Notes under the pieces: generated by a model | What the model saw: the letters and a program-made list of their open reading frames with translations, nothing else | Told to the model about the DNA's origin: nothing | The model's database searches: none | Assembly: GCA_030431455.1 (NCBI GenBank) | Contig: JAUIJE010000003.1 | Coordinates: forward strand, 196,360 to 260,359 | Direction of reading: 5' to 3' | DNA from: a bacterium | GTDB lineage: Bacteria > Myxococcota > UBA727 > JAUIJE01 | DNA: 64,000 bases | Translations under genes and position numbers: made by a program | Shown here: in pieces, positions 58,130-64,000 of the stretch | Numbering within the stretch: the first letter of the stretch is position 1 | Layout of the letters: each line of letters begins with the position of its first letter

Positions 58130-58465
58130 TCAGGACGCGCGGGCCTCGTCGACCTTGGCCGCGAGCACAAAATCGCTCTCGGTCAGGCCGTTGATCTTGT
58201 GGGTCCAGATCGTGACCCGCACCTTGCCCCACGCGAGATGGATGTCGGGATGGTGCGCCTGCTCCTCGGCGATGGCCCCGATGCGGTTGGTGAACGCCAG
58301 GGCGGTCACGAAGTCGTCGAACGTGTAGAGCTTCTCGAGGTGGTGCTCGTCTTTGACCGCCCAACCGCCGCCAAGCTTTTGCATCAGTCCCTCGATCTCC
58401 GCGCCTTTGAGCGGCGGAACCCCGCCTTGGCATGGCACACAGGACTTTGCTGCGAGTTCGCTCAT
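58130..58465 (-). CDS. phhB: Pterin-4-alpha-carbinolamine dehydratase
   Basis: 111 residues from ATG 58465, AAGGA six bases before. The N-terminal CVPCQGGVPPL and EEQAHHPDIHLAWGKVRVTIWTH motif (HH pair ~ residues 70-71, and the following His) match the PCD/DCoH family, which dehydrates 4a-hydroxytetrahydrobiopterin. No phenylalanine hydroxylase in the window, so it may recycle pterin for another enzyme or act in molybdopterin biology. Convergent with natB, three bases between. Confidence 0.95.
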   Translation of the reverse strand: MSELAAKSCVPCQGGVPPLKGAEIEGLMQKLGGGWAVKDEHHLEKLYTFDDFVTALAFTNRIGAIAEEQAHHPDIHLAWGKVRVTIWTHKINGLTESDFVLAAKVDEARAS

Positions 58466-58599
58466 GGTGTTCCTTTCGGTCTGCAGGTGGTGTTGTGCAT
58501 ACCAACTCGTCGTGGCCCGCGCGTGCTGAAGCGGAAAAAGCGCCCCCCAAAGGCGCGCGGATGCCCTATGGTCGCGCCAGTTTTTCGCGAGGAGACGCG

Positions 58600-59775
58600 A
58601 TGCGTGCGTGGTTTGGGTCGTTGGCCGTGGCTGTTGTGCTGTTCGTCGCCCAGGCGGCTGCCGGCCAGGCGCCGCCGCCGCCCCCGCCCCCGTTGAAGCC
58701 GGCGCCCAAGGCCGCGCCCCCCGCCGAGACCGCGCCGCCGGAACAAAAAGCCCCCGAAAAAGAGGCGCCGCCCCCGCCCCAAGAGGCGCCGCCCCCGCCC
58801 CAAGAGGCGCCGCCCCCGCCCCAAGAGGCGCCCCCCGCCCCCCAGGCGCCGCCCCCGCCAGCCGACGCCGCGCCCCCCACGCCGCCCGTCGACGACGGCG
58901 CCGCGACCGCGGCCACCGACGACCAAGCGTCCGACGACCAAGCGTCCGACGAAACGGCCGCCGAGACGGGGACAAAAGCGGCGCGCCCCGAGGACAAAGC
59001 CGCGCGTCGCAAAGCGTTGACCGCCGGGCCCGACGCCAAAGAGGACAAGGCATTGACGCCCGAGGAAGCGGCCGCGGCGGAGCGCCGCGCCAAAGCCCGC
59101 GAAGCCGAACGACGACGACAAGGCAGCGGCCCGGCCGGTCTCAACGCCCCGACCATCGCCGAGGACGTGAAGGTCAAACCCGAGAACTTCACGCTCCCGG
59201 TCATCGCCGGCCTCGGCACCGGCGCGGCCCTGTCCGCCGCCGCCCTCGCCGCGGGCAGCGCGGGGTTGCTCGGGGTCTACTTCGCGGCCACGCCCACCGG
59301 GGCGGTGTACAGCTGGCTGCCGGTGACGTTGATGACGCTCGGCCTCGGCGGCGGGTTCTTGCTCGGTCCCATCGGCGCGGTCATCACCGCGGTGGTGGCC
59401 GCGATGCTCGCCAACTCCCAGCAGGGGGAAGACGCGGCCCGCAAGACCGCCTACGGCGCCCTCGCGGGGGTGTGCATGGCCTTCGGCGGGGTGTGCGGCG
59501 CCCCCGCGCTCGCGGCGTTTTTGGCGCTGGGCGGCACCGTGGTGGGGGTGTTCCTCGCCGAGCTCACGTATTTTTGGCTCGGTGCCGCCTGCGGCGTGGG
59601 CCTGTGCGGCTTGGGCATGTCCGCGGCCGGTCCGTTGATGACCGGGGTGGGGGCGATGGGCGCCAACCTCTCGTACACCGAAGCGGTCAGCCCGCCGGGG
59701 GCCGAGGACAAAAAGCCCCGGCGCGAACGCCGCCGTCGTCGACCGCGGCGGCGACCGGTCTCGATGGCGTTCTAG
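58600..59775 (+). CDS. Pro-rich signal-peptide protein with Gly/Ala membrane helices
   Basis: 391 residues from ATG 58600 with GAGGAG just upstream. Signal MRAWFGSLAVAVVLFVAQAAAG, a Pro/Ala/Glu tract with the tandem unit PPPPQEA, an acidic/basic linker, then (~205-370) five to six hydrophobic Gly/Ala helices (IAGLGTGAALSAAALAAGSAGLLGVYF; LLGPIGAVITAVVAAML). Ends basic (RRERRRRRPRRRP). A related layout is at 60211-61071. Not recognised; could be an integral membrane protein with an extended periplasmic arm. Confidence 0.65.
   Translation: MRAWFGSLAVAVVLFVAQAAAGQAPPPPPPPLKPAPKAAPPAETAPPEQKAPEKEAPPPPQEAPPPPQEAPPPPQEAPPAPQAPPPPADAAPPTPPVDDGAATAATDDQASDDQASDETAAETGTKAARPEDKAARRKALTAGPDAKEDKALTPEEAAAAERRAKAREAERRRQGSGPAGLNAPTIAEDVKVKPENFTLPVIAGLGTGAALSAAALAAGSAGLLGVYFAATPTGAVYSWLPVTLMTLGLGGGFLLGPIGAVITAVVAAMLANSQQGEDAARKTAYGALAGVCMAFGGVCGAPALAAFLALGGTVVGVFLAELTYFWLGAACGVGLCGLGMSAAGPLMTGVGAMGANLSYTEAVSPPGAEDKKPRRERRRRRPRRRPVSMAF
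58762..58832 (+). repeat. 21-bp tandem repeat, three and a half copies
   Basis: Unit GAGGCGCCGCCCCCGCCCCA plus A at 58762, 58783 and 58804, with a partial copy from 58825. Encodes the PPPPQEA repeat; the copies are identical, so recent expansion is likely. Confidence 0.85.
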
Positions 59776-59793
59776 CCGCGCGCGGCGGCGGGG

Positions 59794-60180
59794 TCAGGGC
59801 TTGTCGATGGGCTGGCGCACCTTGAGCGGGTTGCGCCGCGGCAGATCGGTGGCCCACATGTAGTCCGGGTGACAGGACTCGAAGTTCAATTGGCATTGGG
59901 TGGTGGCGTGGGGGTCGGGCCGCATGTCGCCTTCGCACGCGTTGTATGCGCAGTCGTACAGGTCGAGGCTCTCGCAGTCGACGTCCTGAACCCCGCAGCC
60001 GCAGTCGCACCAACCCTCGCCGAACCAGCGCGCGTCACACGCCCACCCCGGCGGGGGCGGCGCCTTGGCGTCGGGGAACGTGATGTCCGCGTCGGCCGCG
60101 AGGTTGTCCACGCTGGTGGCCTGGGGGTCGGGCCCGCAGGCGCACAACGACAAGACCAGGAGGCACCCTGCGACGCGCAC
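59794..60180 (-). CDS. Small Cys-rich lipoprotein
   Basis: 128 residues from a GTG at 60180 giving signal MRVAGCLLVLSLCAC with lipidated Cys; a TTG at 60195 is the alternative. The mature part has twelve Cys in a pattern (CDARWFGEGWCDCGCGVQDVDCES, CAYNACEGDM) reminiscent of the EGF/Notch-like 'C..gWyGdG.CD.GC' modules seen in deltaproteobacterial secreted proteins. Same strand and just downstream of the next membrane protein gene. Confidence 0.7.
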   Translation of the reverse strand: MRVAGCLLVLSLCACGPDPQATSVDNLAADADITFPDAKAPPPPGWACDARWFGEGWCDCGCGVQDVDCESLDLYDCAYNACEGDMRPDPHATTQCQLNFESCHPDYMWATDLPRRNPLKVRQPIDKP

Positions 60181-60210
60181 ACCCCATGCTAACAAACCCC
60201 GCGCCGCGGG

Positions 60211-61071
60211 TCAGTACCGAACCGGTGTCGACGACATCGGCGGCGCCGGGACCACGGGCACCGCCGGGTCGGGGGCCAAGCCGTAGGCCATCAAGCTGTT
60301 GGTGATCACCCCCGCCGCCGCCACCGGGGGCGCGAGCACGTTGGCCGCCCACATCGAGGCCGCGGCGAACAACCCGAACAACAGTGCATAGGTGGCCAAC
60401 GCGGTGGTGGGCCCCAGCGGCCCGGACCCGAACGTCACCGCCAACGCCATCACCAGCCCCGCCCCGAGCATGCCCATCGCGGCGAGGCCGCCCATCACCA
60501 GCGCGGGCAGCGCCCCCATCGCGATCATGCGGCGCACGTTCTCGTCGAGGTCGAACCCGGCCAAGTACGCGCTTCCCCCGACGACGGCCGGGCCCAATCC
60601 CCCGGCCAGGCAGGACGGCCCAAAACACGTGCCCACGGCCATGAACGGCACCAAGGCCTGGAACAGCTGCCACAAGGGAAAGAACGAAGCCGTGGTCAGC
60701 ACCGCCAACCCGGCCAAGCCCGCGAACGCCGCGCTTCCCCCCACGCCGCAGGCCGCGCAGGCGCCCACCGCCGCGAGCGGGGGGGCGATGACGTCGAGGA
60801 AATCCAGCGCGACCGGTCCGGCCGGCGCGGCCGGCGCGGCCGGTGCGGGGGGCTCGTCGACCGGGGCCGCGTCGGGCACGGGGGCCGGGTCGTCGTCGGG
60901 GGGCACGGGGGGCGAATCGTCGTCGGGCGCGGGGGGCCCCTCCAAGGGCACCGCGGGCGCGGCCGCCGCCGGGGGTGGCGGGGGGCCTTCGCCCGCGGGG
61001 TCGTCCCCCGGGGGCGCGGCCCGCGCCAGGCCCGCGCCCACCAAGACCATGCACAACAATCCCGCGCGCAT
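60211..61071 (-). CDS. Pro-rich signal-peptide protein with Gly/Ala helices (related layout)
   Basis: 286 residues from ATG 61071 (AAGGTG upstream). Signal MRAGLLCMVLVGAGLARAA, an Ala/Pro/Asp tract to ~ residue 100 and then six hydrophobic segments (ALVMGGLAAMGMLGAGLVMAL; LAVLTTASFFPLWQL). Architecture is as in the 58600 gene on the opposite strand. Function unknown. Confidence 0.65.
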   Translation of the reverse strand: MRAGLLCMVLVGAGLARAAPPGDDPAGEGPPPPPAAAAPAVPLEGPPAPDDDSPPVPPDDDPAPVPDAAPVDEPPAPAAPAAPAGPVALDFLDVIAPPLAAVGACAACGVGGSAAFAGLAGLAVLTTASFFPLWQLFQALVPFMAVGTCFGPSCLAGGLGPAVVGGSAYLAGFDLDENVRRMIAMGALPALVMGGLAAMGMLGAGLVMALAVTFGSGPLGPTTALATYALLFGLFAAASMWAANVLAPPVAAAGVITNSLMAYGLAPDPAVPVVPAPPMSSTPVRY

Positions 61072-61112
61072 ACCGGGCACCTTATCGCGCGCGGGACGGA
61101 CACGCCCGCCGA

Positions 61113-63296
61113 TCACTCGGGGGGCGCGTCCTTGATGATTTTCTCGACGGTCTCGATCTCGACCTGGCCCTTGTCGTTGTCGAGCGCCTTGCCTTTGAAC
61201 TCGACGATGCGGAACTCCACGCGCCGGTTCTGTTCGCGGCCTTGGCCGGTCTGGTTGGACGCGATGGGCCGCTCCTCGCCGTAGCCGACGGCCTCGAGCC
61301 GATCGGGCGCGATGCCCTTGTCGATGAGGTACTGGCGCACGGACTTGGCCCGGTCGTCGGAGAGCTGTTTGTTGTACGCGTCTCCGCCCCGGCTGTCGGT
61401 GTGCCCCTCGATGCGCACCTTGGTGATGTCCCCGTAGGCCTTGAGGATGGACGCGACCTGACCGAGCAGGTTGAACGAACGCGGCTTGATCGTGGCCTTG
61501 GCGGTGTCGAAGTACACCTTCTCGAGAATCTCGATCTTCTCCTTCTTGAGAATGACCTTGGTCTTGCCTTTGTCCGGGCAACCGTCGTCGTCCTTGTTGC
61601 CGTTGATGGTCTCGGGCTCGTTGGGACATTGGTCGTCCTTGTCCAAGAACCCGTCCTTGTCGTTGTCGGGGTCGGGGCACCCGTCCTCGTCCTCGAAGTC
61701 GTCCTTGTCCTCGGGGTCCAGCGGACACTTGTCGTCGACGTCGAGCACCCCGTCTTTGTCATTGTCGACGTCGGGGCACCCGTCCTCGTCTTCGAACCCG
61801 TCCTTGTCCTCGGGATCGTTGGGGCACTTGTCGATGTCGTCGGTCAGGCCGTCGCCGTCGGAGTCGCCCATGGGGCAACCCTCCGCCTCGGGCACGCCCG
61901 GTTCCATCGGGCACTTGTCGTCGGGGTCGATGACGCCGTCCTCGTCGTTGTCCGGGTCGGGACAACCGTTGTCGTCTTCGAAGCCGTCCACGTCTTCGGG
62001 CTGGAGGGGGCAACCGTCTTCCACGTCGGGCACGCCATCGCCGTCGTTGTCCAAGTCCGGACACCCGTTCTCGTCTTCGAACTGGTCGACGTCCTCGGGG
62101 TCGTTGGGGCACTCGTCCGGGTCGTCGAGCACGCCGTCGGCGTCGTTGTCCGGATCCGGGCACCCGTCGCTGTCTTCAAAACCGTCCTTGTCCTCGGGGT
62201 CGTCGGGGCACGCGTCGTCGTCGTCGACGATGCCGTCCTCGTCGCGGTCCGCGGTGCCCCGCGGCGACCAGCGCACCCCGCCCAAAAGCCGGAGGTCGGG
62301 GTTGCCCGGCGCGGCCAACAAGCCGACGCCCACCGCCCCGAACAGCTGCAGGCCCGACCACACATCCCAGTGGCCGCCCGCCATCGCTTCGAGGGGGGTC
62401 TGGTTGAACTGGAAGGGCTCAAAAAACGGCGCCGGGAAAATCCCGAACGCGGTGTCCAACGTCGCCTCGAGCCCGGCCGGCACCCCCCAAGCATCGAAGC
62501 GGTAGCCGAACCCGGCCCGGGCGAACAGCTCCTGCCCCGAGACCACATTCGCCAACCGCGACGGCGCGCGGAACCGCAAGCCGGTGTTGACCGCCATGCG
62601 CCACCCGAGAATGTCCCGCGACAGCGCCAGCTCGGGGATGAACGTGGGGAAGCCGTCGCCGAGATACGACCCGTAGGGGATGGCGGTGCTCAACGTGAAC
62701 GCGGGGATGATGGCCAAGTCCACGAACTGGTCCTCGGCCCGGAGGATGCGCACCTTGGGCGCGATGCGCAGGTCGCCGATGCCCCCGAAGAAGAAGTCGT
62801 GTTGGGGCACGCCGGGGATGTTCTGGTCGCCGATCTGCAACACGGTGACGGGCAGGTCGACGCCGACCTCGACCCACTCGAACAACGACACCGCCCCCAC
62901 GAGGTTGGCCCCGACGTGGTGGCGCACGAGATAGGCGTCGGGACAGCGGCGCCAGGGGGGGCAGCCGAACTCGCTGAGGAAGGGCCGCCCGATGCTTCCA
63001 TCGGCATTGCGGCGGTACAGTGTCACTGGATTCCACGCGTAGTTCAGCCACAACGCCACGTCGTAGTCGAGGTGGTCGTGCACGCTGCCGGACTCGACGT
63101 TGAGAATGCCCTCGCGGTCCATGGCCGGCCGCAGCCGTTCGGCGGGGATCGAGCCCAGGCCGTCACCGCCGAGGGGGGCCACCAGGTTGTTGAAGTCCGG
63201 CAGCGCGAACCACCCGGATTGGTTCTCGTGTTGCGCCGCGGCGGGGAGCGCGCTGAACAGCACCGCCGACAACAACCCCCAAGCCCAATTCTTCAT
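61113..63296 (-). CDS. OmpA-family outer-membrane protein with TSP3 repeats
   Basis: 727 residues from ATG 63296, GGAGGT upstream. Signal peptide MKNWAWGLLSAVLFSALPAAAQ; N-terminal ~340 residues form a transmembrane or surface barrel (FNLLVAP; YGSYLGDGF; LLGGVRWSP); ~350-575 are Asp-rich calcium-binding thrombospondin type-3 repeats (DGFEDSDGCPDPDNDADGV, about seven units); the C-terminal ~130 residues are OmpA-like (VYFDTAKATIKPRSFNLL; EGHTDSRGGDAYNKQLSDDRAKSV; NRRVEFRIV), which bind peptidoglycan. A structural cell-envelope protein, common in this phylogenetic group. Confidence 0.94.
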   Translation of the reverse strand: MKNWAWGLLSAVLFSALPAAAQHENQSGWFALPDFNNLVAPLGGDGLGSIPAERLRPAMDREGILNVESGSVHDHLDYDVALWLNYAWNPVTLYRRNADGSIGRPFLSEFGCPPWRRCPDAYLVRHHVGANLVGAVSLFEWVEVGVDLPVTVLQIGDQNIPGVPQHDFFFGGIGDLRIAPKVRILRAEDQFVDLAIIPAFTLSTAIPYGSYLGDGFPTFIPELALSRDILGWRMAVNTGLRFRAPSRLANVVSGQELFARAGFGYRFDAWGVPAGLEATLDTAFGIFPAPFFEPFQFNQTPLEAMAGGHWDVWSGLQLFGAVGVGLLAAPGNPDLRLLGGVRWSPRGTADRDEDGIVDDDDACPDDPEDKDGFEDSDGCPDPDNDADGVLDDPDECPNDPEDVDQFEDENGCPDLDNDGDGVPDVEDGCPLQPEDVDGFEDDNGCPDPDNDEDGVIDPDDKCPMEPGVPEAEGCPMGDSDGDGLTDDIDKCPNDPEDKDGFEDEDGCPDVDNDKDGVLDVDDKCPLDPEDKDDFEDEDGCPDPDNDKDGFLDKDDQCPNEPETINGNKDDDGCPDKGKTKVILKKEKIEILEKVYFDTAKATIKPRSFNLLGQVASILKAYGDITKVRIEGHTDSRGGDAYNKQLSDDRAKSVRQYLIDKGIAPDRLEAVGYGEERPIASNQTGQGREQNRRVEFRIVEFKGKALDNDKGQVEIETVEKIIKDAPPE

Positions 63297-63371
63297 CCCA
63301 ACCTCCGGAGGAACCCCCCGGCCTTCGATAAACCAGTGAACCCAAAATGGCCAAATTGTGGACGAACTGCG

Positions 63372-64000
63372 TCAGCCCCGCCGACGCCGCCAGACCAACA
63401 GCGGGATCAGCGCCCACGCCAGCGGCCACGCCCCGGCGCTGCCCGAGCAACCGATCGCCACCCCACCCCCGGTGAACACCAAATCGTCGTCAAAGCCGTC
63501 GCCGTCCTCGTCTCGGCTCTCCGCGGGATCGAGGTAGTTCAGCAGCCCGTCGTTGTCGTCGTCGCCTCGGAGCTCGAGCTCGTCGGGGTTGCCGTCGCCG
63601 TCGCTGTCGAGGTCCAGCCAGCTGGGGATGCCGTCGCCGTCGGGGTCATCGTCGCCGATGTCTTCGGCGTCGTCGACCTCGATGGCGGTGGGGATGGTGT
63701 CATTGTCGTCGTCCTCGTCGAGCGCGTCGATGATGCCATCGTCGTCGGTGTCGGTGGGATCGTCGGGGTCACCCACCTCTTCGCCATCGGGAAGGCCGTC
63801 ACCGTCGCTGTCGGGGTTGTTGGGATCGGTGCCGATCTCAATTTCCTTGGCATTGGGAATGCCGTCACCGTCGGTGTCGGTGTTGGGGTCGTCGTCCGAG
63901 GGGTCGAGGGGATCGGTGCCCTGATCCACCTCGGTGCCGTCGGGCACTCCGCCATCGTCGGTGTCGGGGTCGTTGGGGTCGGTCATGTGCACCAACACCT
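63372..64000 (-). CDS. Surface protein with Asp-rich calcium repeats, 5' partial
   Basis: The 3' end of a gene whose start lies right of the window. The visible ~209 residues are a series of DTDGDGIPNxxE and DSDGDGLPDGEE thrombospondin-3-like repeats (Ca2+-binding) ending in a Cys, a hydrophobic helix and an Arg cluster (GCSGSAGAWPLAWALIPLL, then VWRRRRG), a tail resembling MYXO-CTERM-type sorting signals. Probably a cell-surface protein processed at the C-terminus. Same strand as the OmpA gene, 75 bases upstream of it. Confidence 0.85.
   Translation of the reverse strand, partial: VLVHMTDPNDPDTDDGGVPDGTEVDQGTDPLDPSDDDPNTDTDGDGIPNAKEIEIGTDPNNPDSDGDGLPDGEEVGDPDDPTDTDDDGIIDALDEDDDNDTIPTAIEVDDAEDIGDDDPDGDGIPSWLDLDSDGDGNPDELELRGDDDNDGLLNYLDPAESRDEDGDGFDDDLVFTGGGVAIGCSGSAGAWPLAWALIPLLVWRRRRG

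Overview
The window reads as ordinary chromosome of a very GC-rich, Gram-negative bacterium, most likely of the former Deltaproteobacteria (Myxococcota, Bradymonadota or relatives). The basis is Gly-Asp 'GDGD' linkers in Cys-rich lipoproteins, Myxococcus-type cysteine-rich repeats, thrombospondin-3-type Asp-rich repeats, a DUF6178-like protein, FHA-domain regulators, many lipoproteins and OmpA/TonB-type outer-membrane proteins. I see no rRNA, tRNA, CRISPR array, phage, insertion sequence or replication origin. Fifty protein genes are called; the first and last run off the window. They are tightly packed, with many ATGA or short overlaps.

Layout. 0-3.4 kb: a partial fibrinogen-like secreted protein, a repeat-rich lipoprotein and a TonB-like envelope protein. 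3.8-5.4 kb: a coupled minus-strand operon of DUF5808 protein, ECF sigma factor, zinc-finger anti-sigma and YbjQ-like protein. 5.6-15.6 kb: a secretion/proteolysis operon of an outer-membrane barrel-like protein followed by two giant paralogous zinc-metalloprotease lipoproteins, ending at a clear terminator. 15.8-19.7 kb: a coupled operon of Cys-rich lipoprotein, membrane class III nucleotide cyclase and MPPED-like phosphoesterase, so cyclic-nucleotide synthesis and possible breakdown are together. 19.8-25.5 kb: metallophosphoesterase, dodecin-like protein, a divergent oxidoreductase/LysR pair and a von Willebrand A protein. 25.5-34.7 kb: a six-gene minus-strand operon of GH13 pseudo-amylase, GIDE/BAM-like membrane protein, GluQ, LigA, TonB-dependent receptor and FHA/AAA+/Fis regulator. 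35-42.4 kb: DUF6178-like protein, HemW with a degenerate isochorismatase-fold protein, an RpoH-like sigma factor, a TPR membrane protein, a small exported protein and a histone-H1-like protein. 42.4-52.4 kb: flavin reductase-like protein, repeat lipoproteins, a stand-alone molybdenum hydroxylase large subunit, an OmpA-type lipoprotein and an AbrB-FHA-FHA fusion. 52.5-64 kb: small lipoprotein, duplicated ThyX, alpha/beta hydrolase with an ABC exporter, pterin dehydratase, and surface/envelope proteins including an OmpA protein with TSP3 repeats.

The theme is envelope biology plus signalling (ECF sigma, cyclase, three FHA domains, RpoH-like sigma) with housekeeping genes interspersed. The most unusual DNA-level observation is a dispersed bipartite word, CA-N4-CATTG, seen at 24 places in both orientations and several reading frames, often through codons that are otherwise rare here. 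At protein level the most interesting items are two pseudoenzymes with catalytic residues replaced (GH13 and isochorismatase folds), the AbrB-FHA-FHA fusion, the AAA+ regulator lacking its sigma-54 contact loop, and the cyclase/phosphoesterase operon.
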